Shown one piece after another: positions 54,032 to 62,163 of a stretch of DNA of 64,000 nt. Both the position numbers and the translations under genes were made by a program. Source of the stretch: Rhizobium sp. NZLR1. Lineage in GTDB: Bacteria; Pseudomonadota; Alphaproteobacteria; Rhizobiales; Rhizobiaceae. The notes under the pieces were generated by a model. It saw only the letters and a program-made list of their open reading frames with translations, made no database searches and was not told the DNA's origin. Positions within the stretch are counted from its first letter, which is position 1, and each line of letters begins with the position of its first letter. The DNA lies in assembly GCF_017357385.1 (NCBI RefSeq), contig NZ_CP071636.1:62001-126000 (forward strand), in the 5' to 3' direction.

Positions 54032-55428
54032 TAGCCGCTGGCGGCGAGGCGTGTTGGCTCGCTAAAGAGATCGCGGTAGGCGGCACCCGGATGCGGCGCG
54101 ACAAGTCGCGGTCCTGCTCCCCCAAGCTTTTCCCGCAGCGTGCCCTTGGCATATTCGGTCTTGTAGACGCCGCGCTTCTGCAATTCCGGCACCAGCAAAT
54201 CCACAGCATCCTCGAAACTCTCGGGCGTCACGGCATAGGCGAGGTTGAAACCGTCAACATCGGTGTCCTCGATCCATTCCTGCATCAGATCGGCAACCGT
54301 CTGCGGCGAGCCGACGAAAACAGGACCAAAACCGCCGACGCCGACCCAGTCGGCCATTTCGCGCACCGTCCATTCCTTGGTGGGATCGATGGTGGTGAAG
54401 GTCTCGACGGCCGATTGCACCGCATTGGTATGACGGTGGCGCAGCACTTCGTCCGGCCCGAATTGGCCGAAATCGATGCCGGTCCAGCCGGAGATCAGCG
54501 TCAGCGCGCCTTCGAAGGAGGCATATTTGCGGTATTCGTTGAATTTGCGCTGCGCCTCGGCATCGGTCTCGCCGAGGACTACTGTCTGGAGGTTGAAGGC
54601 GAGAATGTCGCGCGGGTTGCGGCCGATACGCTCGGCCGCCTCGCGGACATTGGCGACATAGCGTTTCAGCACCGCCTTCGATGGCGACGCCACGAAGATG
54701 CATTCGGCATGGGCGCCGGCGAAATCCTTGCCGCGGCTGGAGGCGCCGGCCTGGTAGAGCACCGGCGTGCGCTGCGGCGAGGGTTCGCTCAAATGAATGC
54801 CGGGCACGTTGAAATGCCGGCCGGAATGGCGGATCGGGTGGACTTTTTCTGGATGGGTGAAGATGCCGGTTTCGCGGTCTCGGACCACGGCGCCGTCCTC
54901 CCAGCTTCCCTCCCAGAGCTTGTAGCAGACTTCGAGATATTCTTCGGCGAGGTCGTAGCGATCGTCGTGTCCCGTCTGCGCCGGCTGACCGATGTTGAGC
55001 GCGCCGCTGTTGAGATAGGAGGTGACGATATTCCAACCGACGCGGCCTTTCGTCAGATGATCGAGCGTCGAGATGCGGCGGGCGAAGGTGTAGGGATGCT
55101 CGAAAGAGAGCGAAGCCGTCAGGCCGAAGCCGAGGTGCTCGGTGGCGTAGGCCATGGTCGGGATGAGCTGCAGCGGATCGTTGACCGGCACCTGCGCCGA
55201 ATGTCGAAGGGCGGCATCGACATTGCCGTTCAGCACATCGTAGACGCCGAGCACGTCGGCGATGAACAGGCCGTCGAACCCGCCGCGCTCCAGCGTCTTT
55301 GCCAGATGCACCCAGTAGTCGAGATCCTTATAGGTCCACGACTTGTCGCGTGGATGGCGCCAGAGCCCCGGCGACTGGTGTCCGACGCAATTCATGTCGA
55401 AGGCGTTCAGCCTGATTTGGCGGGTCAT
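54031..55428 (-). CDS. LLM-class flavin-dependent monooxygenase (NtaA/SnaA/DszA family)
   Basis: 465 residues. N-terminal LNAFDMNCVGHQSPGLWRHPRDKS and LDHLTKGRVGWNIVTSYLNSGALNIG are near-copies of the blocks in the protein at 2596-3954; FAGAHAECIFVASPSKA follows the PVLYQAGASSRGKDF segment. It acts with FMNH2 supplied by a reductase. ATG 55428 has AAGGAAG upstream. It follows the ribose-type permease gene by 18 bp on the same strand, so importer and monooxygenase probably share a message. A repeat element overlaps its stop codon. Confidence 0.9.
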   Translation of the reverse strand: MTRQIRLNAFDMNCVGHQSPGLWRHPRDKSWTYKDLDYWVHLAKTLERGGFDGLFIADVLGVYDVLNGNVDAALRHSAQVPVNDPLQLIPTMAYATEHLGFGLTASLSFEHPYTFARRISTLDHLTKGRVGWNIVTSYLNSGALNIGQPAQTGHDDRYDLAEEYLEVCYKLWEGSWEDGAVVRDRETGIFTHPEKVHPIRHSGRHFNVPGIHLSEPSPQRTPVLYQAGASSRGKDFAGAHAECIFVASPSKAVLKRYVANVREAAERIGRNPRDILAFNLQTVVLGETDAEAQRKFNEYRKYASFEGALTLISGWTGIDFGQFGPDEVLRHRHTNAVQSAVETFTTIDPTKEWTVREMADWVGVGGFGPVFVGSPQTVADLMQEWIEDTDVDGFNLAYAVTPESFEDAVDLLVPELQKRGVYKTEYAKGTLREKLGGAGPRLVAPHPGAAYRDLFSEPTRLAASG

Positions 55429-55446
55429 GTCTTTCTTCCTTGGAAT

Positions 55447-56499
55447 TTAGGAATTGCTGCGGCCGAGGCCGTAGGTCAGCGCCAGCGCGCCGACGAGCAC
55501 GGCGCCCTTGACAAAATCCTGGGTGTAATAGGGGGCGTTCAGCATGGTCAGACCGTTCAGCAGCACGCCGACGAAGACGGCGCCGGCGATGGTGCCGAGC
55601 ACGTTTGGGCGCCGCAGGTTGAAAACGGCAAAACCGATCAGCGCGGCGGCAACCGAATCCATCAGCAGCGAGCCGCCGGAAGAGATGTCGCCACGCCCAA
55701 CGCGGGCGGCAATGATGATGCCGCCGAGCGAGGCCAGCGTGCCCGACAGGACATAGGCGAGCGTCTTCAGCCTGACGGTCGAAGCCCCAGCGAGCCGGGT
55801 GGCGACCTCGTTGCCGCCGGTCGCAAACAGCAGCCGGCCGATGCGGGTGCGTTCGGTGAGGATGAAGAGTACGACGGCGACCGCCGCCATTAACACCACT
55901 GAGACGGGGAGGGTGCCGAAGATGCTGTAGCGGCCGATCAGCAGGAAGGCCGGGTCGTAGGCGCCGGTCGCCTTCGAACCGTCGGGCAAGGTGAGGCCTG
56001 ATGAAATCGACCGGCCGGCAGTGGGTATCAGCTGCAGGCCGGAGAGCAGGAACATCATCGCCAGTGTCGCCAGCAGATCCGGCACCTTCAGGCGGACGAT
56101 CAGCAAGGCGTTGACGAGGCCGACCAGGGCGCCGAAGGCGAGCACCAGCGGCACCGTCGCGTAGGCGTCGAGACCCCAGACGATCATCGCATAACTCGCC
56201 GCCATCACGCTCGATGCGGCGACCGCGCCGATCGACAGGTCGAAACCGCCGACAGCAAGCGTGACAGTGACGCCGGCACCGAGGATGGCGACGACCGACA
56301 CCGCCTGCAGGATGCTCATGAGATTGGCGATGTTGATGAAAGCGGGCTCGGCGATCGAAAAACCGACGATCAGCAGCGCAAGCAGGATAAACACCGCGCC
56401 TGCGCGGAGAAACGCCCCTAAGGCTGCAAGGCGGCCGCTTTCGGCGTGCGATACCGTTTGCAGAGTGCCTGCCCGAGTGTCGTCGTCGAACGTCGTCAT
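55447..56499 (-). CDS. Ribose-type ABC transporter permease (RbsC-like)
   Basis: 350 residues with eight to ten hydrophobic segments. It carries the BPD_transp_2 marks: GAGVTVTLAVGGFDLSIGAVAASSVMAA and GGNEVATRLAGASTVRLKTLAYVLSGTLASLGGIIIAARVGRG. The start overlaps the ATPase stop by 4 bp. A relative without the usual sugar partner genes can carry other small polar compounds. Confidence 0.92.
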   Translation of the reverse strand: MTTFDDDTRAGTLQTVSHAESGRLAALGAFLRAGAVFILLALLIVGFSIAEPAFINIANLMSILQAVSVVAILGAGVTVTLAVGGFDLSIGAVAASSVMAASYAMIVWGLDAYATVPLVLAFGALVGLVNALLIVRLKVPDLLATLAMMFLLSGLQLIPTAGRSISSGLTLPDGSKATGAYDPAFLLIGRYSIFGTLPVSVVLMAAVAVVLFILTERTRIGRLLFATGGNEVATRLAGASTVRLKTLAYVLSGTLASLGGIIIAARVGRGDISSGGSLLMDSVAAALIGFAVFNLRRPNVLGTIAGAVFVGVLLNGLTMLNAPYYTQDFVKGAVLVGALALTYGLGRSNS

Positions 56500-57980
56500 G
56501 CCGATATTTCCTGAATGGCAAAAGGAGCGGCATTTCCGTCCGCGGCGGGTTCCAACACGTGGCGGTCGATGACCAGGATGCGGTCGGCCACTTCATAGGC
56601 CTCCTCGGGATCGGAGGTCGCGATCAGCGTCGCCCGGTCGGTGCGGGCACGGATTGCCTGTATGATATCGCGGCGGGCGCCGACGTCGACGCCCTGAAAG
56701 GGCTCGTCGAGCAACAGGAGGCGGCTTGGCTCCGCTTCCCAGCGGGCGATCACCGCCTTCTGCTGGTTGCCGCCGGACAGCGACCAGACGGAGGCGAGCG
56801 GACCGGCTGCCTTGATGCCGAAATGGGCGATCGCCTGCTCGGCCTCATGTCGTTCGCGCCTGCCGAGGAGGAACCCGCGCGGATACCATTTGGAAAGATG
56901 CGGCAGGCTGATCGTCGCCGAGAGCGAATGGCCCGGCCATGCCGGCGGCATCAGCGAGGAACGATGACGGTCTTCGGCCGCCATCGCAACGCCTGACGCA
57001 ATCGCTTCGGCCGGGCTTTTCGGTCGGTAAGGCCGGCCCTCGAGAAACATCGTGCCACCCTCAAGCGCCGTCGCGCCGAAGATCGCCTGGAGCAGCCGGC
57101 TCTTGCCGGCGCCGAGCACGCCGGTCACCGCCACCACTTCGCCCTCATGGAGCGACAGATCGAAGGACGCGCCTGTGGGCAGCAGGCAGGCATCGCGCAT
57201 CTCGAAAATCACCGGGCCGGTCGCGGGCCGCGCATCCGGCCGGGCCGCATCCAATCTGCGGCCGATCATCGTCTCGATGGCGCTCGAAAAATCGATCGGC
57301 CGCGAGAAGGTGCCGACGACGCGGCCGCCGCGCATGACGAGCGCGCGGTCGGCAATCGCTTCGAGATCGGCTGTGCGATGCGATATATAAAGGATTGCCA
57401 GTCCCCTCTGGCGAAGCCTCAGCAGAATGTCAAAGAGACGGCGGCTTTCCTCTCCGGAAAGGCTCGCCGTCGGCTCATCGAGAATGAGGAGATCGGCGCG
57501 GTTGGCTAGCGCCCGTGCAATCGCCACCAGTTGCCGGTCGGCGCTGGCGAGTTCGCCGAAATCACGGTCGAGCGGCAAGGTGAGGCCGGCAGCATCGAGC
57601 ATCGCCTGCGCCGCTCGGCGAATGCCGGCGCGCGTGACGAAGAAGGGCGTGCTGCGATCGGCGAAACGGTTGAGAAGCAGGGCGTCGGCGACGGTCAGGC
57701 CGGCTGCACCGACCAGATCCGTCGACTGATGCACGGTGACGATACCGGCCCTTGCCGCTTCCGCCGGGCTGCGCGGCGCGAAGGGACGGCCATCGAAACG
57801 GATCGTACCGCCGTCGGCCGGAAGCACGCCGGAAAGGATTTTGACCAGCGTCGATTTTCCCGCGCCGTTTGCGCCCATGAGCGCTACGATCTCGCCGCGC
57901 TCGATCGAAAGATCGGCGCCGGCAAGCGCCCGCGTCGACCCGAAGCTGCGGCTGATATTTTCTATGTGAAGAAGCGGCAT
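56496..57980 (-). CDS. Ribose-type ABC transporter ATP-binding protein (RbsA-like, two ATPase domains)
   Basis: 494 residues from ATG 57980 (MPLLHIENISRSFGSTRALAGADL), with ATG 58001 a possible earlier start; neither has a strong ribosome site. It contains two ABC domains. The first has GANGAGKST, a weak signature (ELASADRQLVAIARAL) and DLLILDEPTASLSGEE. The second has GVLGAGKSR and LSGGNQQKAVIARWE with LLLLDEPFQGVDVGAR. The changed second Walker A is normal for the degenerate site of RbsA proteins. It is divergent from the binding-protein gene at 58211. Confidence 0.92.
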   Translation of the reverse strand: MPLLHIENISRSFGSTRALAGADLSIERGEIVALMGANGAGKSTLVKILSGVLPADGGTIRFDGRPFAPRSPAEAARAGIVTVHQSTDLVGAAGLTVADALLLNRFADRSTPFFVTRAGIRRAAQAMLDAAGLTLPLDRDFGELASADRQLVAIARALANRADLLILDEPTASLSGEESRRLFDILLRLRQRGLAILYISHRTADLEAIADRALVMRGGRVVGTFSRPIDFSSAIETMIGRRLDAARPDARPATGPVIFEMRDACLLPTGASFDLSLHEGEVVAVTGVLGAGKSRLLQAIFGATALEGGTMFLEGRPYRPKSPAEAIASGVAMAAEDRHRSSLMPPAWPGHSLSATISLPHLSKWYPRGFLLGRRERHEAEQAIAHFGIKAAGPLASVWSLSGGNQQKAVIARWEAEPSRLLLLDEPFQGVDVGARRDIIQAIRARTDRATLIATSDPEEAYEVADRILVIDRHVLEPAADGNAAPFAIQEISA

Positions 57981-58210
57981 CGACAAGATCCGGGACTGCA
58001 TTTGTATCAGGAGTGTGCCTCTTTTGGGCGGTCGAATTCCAGGCACGCATTTCCCCGGCGGACAGTGCCGGGGGAACAAAGAATCTCCCGCAGCCCGCAA
58101 AATCGGATCATTTAATCTACTAAAAACATAGAGATTATATCTAATAACTTGACGCGTCGCGGGGTGCTGCCTGTCAGACGACGCCTCTTTTTGCCAAAAG
58201 GAACGCGACG

Positions 58211-59257
58211 ATGAAATCCCTTGCACGGCTCGCACTGTCTGCCGCCGTCATTCCGTTCATTTTCATTCAAGGCGCAAAGGCCGACGGCCTGTCCGGTGCT
58301 CCGGCTCCCTTCGACAAGGGTGGCGTCAAGGTGGCGTTGATCAGCTACATCTCGGCCGGCGATTTCTTCCAGGCCTACCAGGCGGGCGCCGAGGCCCAGG
58401 CCAAGGCACTGGATATCGACCTGCGCATCTTCCCCGGGCGGCAGGATGCCGCCGAGCAGCGCGAGCAGATCCTGCAGGCGATCAACCTCGGCGTCTCCGG
58501 CATCGTCATCGACCACGGCCTGCCGGAATCGCTCGGCGACGTCGTGCAGCAGGCGCTCGACAAGGGCATCAAAGTCGTGGCTTTCGACGTCAACCTCAAC
58601 AACCCCAAAATCCCACAGGTGGAGCAGAGCGACCACGAGCTTGCCTCGCTGGCGCTCGCGCAGGTGGTGAAGGATAACGGCAACAGCTTCAACGCCGGTT
58701 ATGTCTATGTCGCGGGCTTTGCGCCGCTCGACCGCCGCAACGAAGTCTGGGACAAGTTCAAGTCGGACAACAAAGGCGTGGTCGAAAAGGCCCGCTTCGG
58801 CAATGTCAGCGACACGACGGCAACCTCGACCGCCGACCAGGCCAAGGCCGTACTCACAGCCAATCCCGATATATCGGTGGTCTTCGCCCCCTATGACGAA
58901 TTCGCCCGCGGCGTAAAACTCGCTGCCAACGATCTCGGCATTGCAAACAAGCTCAAGATCTATTCTGCCGATGTCTCCACGGCCGATATCCAGGAAATTA
59001 CCGAGGAAGGCAGTCCCTGGGTCGCGACCGTCGCCACCAATCCGGCCGTGGTCGGCGCCGTCTCGATCCGCGCCGCCGCTCTCGAAATCGCCGGCCAGAC
59101 GGTACCCCATCAGATTACCGTGAAGCCGACGCTTCTGACGCAGGAGAGCCTGCGCGCCGCCGGCGTCAAGACGATCGAAGAGCTGGCCGAAAAGGTCCCC
59201 GCCTTCAGCATCAGCGATGCGGCGACCGCCAGCTGGATCCCGGACAAACTGTTCTGA
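58211..59257 (+). CDS. Ribose-type ABC transporter substrate-binding protein
   Basis: 348 residues with a Sec signal peptide ending near GAKADG. The mature part is an RbsB-like fold: GVKVALISYISAGDFFQAYQAGAEAQAKALDIDLRIF, GVSGIVIDHGLPESLGDVVQQALDKGIKVVAFDVN and ISVVFAPYDEFARGVKLAANDLG. It is transcribed away from its permease and ATPase (231-bp gap), an uncommon arrangement. It lies 79 bp before the DszC-like gene and likely shares its promoter. AAAAGGAACGCGACG before the ATG serves as ribosome site. Confidence 0.92.
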   Translation: MKSLARLALSAAVIPFIFIQGAKADGLSGAPAPFDKGGVKVALISYISAGDFFQAYQAGAEAQAKALDIDLRIFPGRQDAAEQREQILQAINLGVSGIVIDHGLPESLGDVVQQALDKGIKVVAFDVNLNNPKIPQVEQSDHELASLALAQVVKDNGNSFNAGYVYVAGFAPLDRRNEVWDKFKSDNKGVVEKARFGNVSDTTATSTADQAKAVLTANPDISVVFAPYDEFARGVKLAANDLGIANKLKIYSADVSTADIQEITEEGSPWVATVATNPAVVGAVSIRAAALEIAGQTVPHQITVKPTLLTQESLRAAGVKTIEELAEKVPAFSISDAATASWIPDKLF

Positions 59258-59336
59258 GGCTTTTGGCTTGATCCTTTCCGGCGGGGAGCGTGCGGCTCCC
59301 GCCGGAACATCCCCTTGGAGAATTGGAGTTCCGCCC

Positions 59337-60545
59337 ATGAGCCAGTCCAATGTCGTCTTCGCGGCCCCCCGCAACCCGACGCGAGAAGACCTCTTTGCCC
59401 GTGCCGAGGCTATCTCGGCCGACCTTTCCCAGCGCGCGGCCGAACTCGACCGCGACGGCCGTCCGCCACTTGCCGAGATCGTCAAGCTGAAGAATGCCGG
59501 CCTGCTCAACGCGCTGCATCCGTCAGAGATCGGCGGCGGCGGCCTCGATTGGGTCGACGGGCTGAGGCTGGTACGCATTCTCGCCCGTGGCGAGAGCTCG
59601 ATCGGCCAGTTGCTCGGCTACCATTATGTCAATAGCCAGTACATCTACTGGGCGCTCGATGCGGCGCGCGCCCAAGCGCTCGGCGGCGAGACGGTGGCGA
59701 AGAACCTCTATTGGGGCGCGGCCGTCAACCCGCGCGACCCCGGGCTGGTGCTGACCCGCCGCGGCAACGGCTATGTGCTGAACGGCCGCAAGTCCTTCTC
59801 CACGGCAGCGCGGGTCTCCGACTATATCAACGCCAACGCCACGCTCGATGACAAGATCGCCGGTTTCGCCGTGCCGACCAATCGCCCAGGCTACGTCGCC
59901 AGCGACGACTGGGACAATATCGGCCAGCGCCTCTCCGACAGCGGCAGTGTCGAATTCCACGATTTCCCCGTCTACGAGGAGGATTTCGTCGGTGCGCCCG
60001 CTGCAGCCGATGTGGCGCCGCCCGTGCTCTCGACCTTCAATACGCCGTTCATCCAGCTGGTCTTCGTCAACTTTTATCTCGGCACCGCCGAAGGCGCGTT
60101 GCAGGCGGCCGTCGACTACGTCAGAACCACGACCCGGCCGTGGATCACATCAGGCGTCGAGCGGGCAGCGGACGATCCCTATATCCTCGAACGTGTCGGC
60201 GAATTCACCGCCGCGCTGAAGGCCTCGGCAGCCCTTGCCGACAGCGCGGCAACCGCCGTGCAGGCGGGTCTAGCCCACGGCCGAGATGTGACGGCACGCG
60301 AGCGCGGCGAGGCGGCGGCGGAAGCCTATGCCGCCAAGGTCCATGCCACCCATGTCTCGCTCGACATCACCTCACGCGTCTTCGAACTGACGGGCGCGCG
60401 CTCGACAGCGAACAAATATCGCTTCGACCGGTTCTGGCGCAATGTCCGCACCCACACGCTGCACGACCCGGTCTTCTACAAGGCCAAGGAAGTTGGTGAA
60501 TTCGTGCTGAACGACAAGATACCGGAGGTCAGCCTCTATAGCTGA
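59337..60545 (+). CDS. Acyl-CoA dehydrogenase-fold flavin monooxygenase (DszC/SfnB-like)
   Basis: 402 residues. The N-terminal helical domain begins TREDLFARAEAISADLSQRAAELDRDGRPPLAEIV, the middle strand domain includes VLTRRGNGYVLNGRKSFSTAARVSDYINANATL, and the C-terminal helical part ends RFDRFWRNVRTHTLHDPVFYKAKEVGEFVLN. The HTLHDP tail is typical of DszC/SfnB-type FMNH2-dependent monooxygenases, not of CoA-substrate dehydrogenases. Probable role: oxygenation of a sulfur- or nitrogen-bearing compound together with the nearby LLM enzyme. ATG 59337 has GGAG at good distance. Confidence 0.9.
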   Translation: MSQSNVVFAAPRNPTREDLFARAEAISADLSQRAAELDRDGRPPLAEIVKLKNAGLLNALHPSEIGGGGLDWVDGLRLVRILARGESSIGQLLGYHYVNSQYIYWALDAARAQALGGETVAKNLYWGAAVNPRDPGLVLTRRGNGYVLNGRKSFSTAARVSDYINANATLDDKIAGFAVPTNRPGYVASDDWDNIGQRLSDSGSVEFHDFPVYEEDFVGAPAAADVAPPVLSTFNTPFIQLVFVNFYLGTAEGALQAAVDYVRTTTRPWITSGVERAADDPYILERVGEFTAALKASAALADSAATAVQAGLAHGRDVTARERGEAAAEAYAAKVHATHVSLDITSRVFELTGARSTANKYRFDRFWRNVRTHTLHDPVFYKAKEVGEFVLNDKIPEVSLYS

Positions 60546-60569
60546 GGCGGCCGTCTTCCCTCGAACGCA

Positions 60570-60603
60570 AAAGCCCCACCGCCAACGCTGGCGGTGGGGC
60601 TTT
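60570..60603. terminator. Strong bidirectional terminator
   Basis: Perfect 15-bp stem (60570-60584 with 60589-60603, AAAGCCCCACC... to ...GGTGGGGCTTT) and a 4-nt ACGC loop, between two convergent DszC-like genes. T-runs occur on both strands through the AAA/TTT ends. Confidence 0.9.
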
Positions 60604-60624
60604 CGTTTGCAAGCGACGGAAATT

Positions 60625-61842
60625 TCAGAGCGCGCCGTTTTTCGGCGGCGTCACGCCGTTCAGATGGTAGTTGCCGACAACGTGATATTTCCAGCGCACC
60701 GGATCGTGCAGCGTATGAGTGCGGGCATTGCGCCAGTGGCGGTCGAGATTGAGGCCTGCCTGTACCGACGAGGTTCCTGCAAGTTCGAAGAGCGTATTCG
60801 CCGCCTCGATCGCCACCTCGGTCGTCAGCACCTTGGCGGCGGCAACCGCAAGCGTCGCCTCGACAACGTTTTTCTCCGTCGTCTCGATCTGCGCGGCATC
60901 GACCTTGTGGCCGGCACGCTCGACGAGCGCCGTTGCGGCTTCCAGCCGGATGGCGATCTGGCCGACCTTGGCGATCGTCAGCGGATCGTCGGAGGCACGG
61001 TCGAGGCCGCTATCCATCCAGGGGCGCGATTTCGTCCTGACGAACTCCAGCGTTTCGGCAAAGGCCGCCCGCGCGATACCGAGATCGATACCGGCATGGA
61101 TGATCTGGCCGACCGAGCCGATCGTCGTCGGCCGCTCGAAGCCCTTGTGATGGAAGACGACGGAATCGGCGCTGACATAGACATTGTCGAGGATCGTCGT
61201 GCCGCTGCCGGTGGTGCGCTGGCCAAAACCGTCCCAGTCGTCGACGATCTCGATGCCTTCGGTGCCTTTCGGCACGAAGGCCATGGTCAGCCGCTCCTCC
61301 GCATCGAGCGCAAAGACGGTGATCCAGTCGGCAAAGAGGACGCCGGTCGAATAGAATTTGCGGCCGTTGATCCGGTAACCCGGACCGTCGCGGGTGATGC
61401 GCGTGTTATAGTGGCCGACCGTCTTCGTGCCGCGCTCGGAAAGTGCATTGCCGAAACGGTCGCCGGCCAGCACCCGGCCGAAGAAATAACGCTGCTGCTC
61501 CTCGCCGCCGTCGGTTCTGAGCGCCTCGAGAATATAGAAATGGTTCTGCGGGATCTGGCCGATCGAACTGTCCGCCTCCGACAGGATCGCGGTGATCTCG
61601 GCAAGCACGGCGTTCGAGACGTCGAGCCCGCCATATTGCGCGGGCACGGTGATCGCCAGAAGGCCGGATTGGGCGAGAAGATCGAGTTCGGCGAACGGCA
61701 GGAGCCGGTCGCTATCGCGCTCGGCGGCGCGTGCGGCAAATTGCGCCGCCAGCCTGCGGGCGGTTGCGATCACTTCCTCGTCGCTGCCGATACGGGCGGC
61801 CACCGGCCGGATCTGGTCTGCTTGCCTCAGGACGGTATTCAT
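60625..61842 (-). CDS. SfnB-family sulfur-acquisition monooxygenase
   Basis: 405 residues, acyl-CoA-dehydrogenase fold. Marks: FAELDLLAQSGLLAITVPAQYGGLDVSNAVLAEI, EADSSIGQIPQNHFYILEALR, INGRKFYSTGVLFADWITVFAL, RTTGSGTTILDNVYV and the tail LDRHWRNARTHTLHDPVRWKYHVVGNYHLNG. This pattern is that of the SfnB group, required in pseudomonads for growth on dimethyl sulfone. It is convergent with the other DszC-like gene and divergent from an LLM monooxygenase at 62164. Start ATG 61842 begins MNTVLRQADQIRPVAARI; an earlier in-frame start lies at 61905. Confidence 0.9.
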   Translation of the reverse strand: MNTVLRQADQIRPVAARIGSDEEVIATARRLAAQFAARAAERDSDRLLPFAELDLLAQSGLLAITVPAQYGGLDVSNAVLAEITAILSEADSSIGQIPQNHFYILEALRTDGGEEQQRYFFGRVLAGDRFGNALSERGTKTVGHYNTRITRDGPGYRINGRKFYSTGVLFADWITVFALDAEERLTMAFVPKGTEGIEIVDDWDGFGQRTTGSGTTILDNVYVSADSVVFHHKGFERPTTIGSVGQIIHAGIDLGIARAAFAETLEFVRTKSRPWMDSGLDRASDDPLTIAKVGQIAIRLEAATALVERAGHKVDAAQIETTEKNVVEATLAVAAAKVLTTEVAIEAANTLFELAGTSSVQAGLNLDRHWRNARTHTLHDPVRWKYHVVGNYHLNGVTPPKNGAL

Positions 61843-62163
61843 CGATGTCTCCAATTCTACCGATCCTATCGGTGAAAGAAATCGAGCATCGAGATAAGAG
61901 CACAAATTCTATAGATGTCATGTAAAATGGAAAGTGTTTGCTTATCGGCCTCCGGCCGCCGGGATTAGTGTCTCGGTTCGGCGTTTCCGTGAAAACGCGG
62001 CCGGAGAAGGAATGAAATTCCTGGCGGAAATTACTGCAGCCGGCCTCGATTTGAATTCGTCGACCTCCTACGTAACCGATATCCGATGCGTCGCCGCAGC
62101 GGCTCCGGAAAGAACGCCCAATGCGGGGCAGGCGGACGCCTTGCCCGATCCATGAGGAAAATC
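61843..62163. promoter_or_regulatory. Divergent intergenic region with a possible small ORF
   Basis: 321 bp between the SfnB-like and LLM genes. It has an ACCGAT-CCT-ATCGGT dyad at 61859-61873, next to the SfnB-like start, and an AT-rich stretch at about 61890-61940. A 47-codon frame at 62012-62155 starts MKFLAEITAAGLDLNSSTSY with GGAGAAGGA before its ATG and ends 8 bases before the LLM start. It could be a leader peptide. I do not recognise it. Confidence 0.35.
62012..62155 (+). CDS. Possible 47-residue small protein or leader peptide
   Basis: Starts at ATG 62012 with GGAGAAGGA upstream, reads MKFLAEITAAGLDLNSSTSY and continues with a hydrophilic, Ala/Pro-rich end (APERTPNAGQADALPDP). There is no signal peptide or membrane helix and no similarity I know. 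Its stop lies 8 bases before the LLM start, so its translation could couple to that gene. Support is only the ribosome site and position. Confidence 0.25.
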   Translation: MKFLAEITAAGLDLNSSTSYVTDIRCVAAAAPERTPNAGQADALPDP

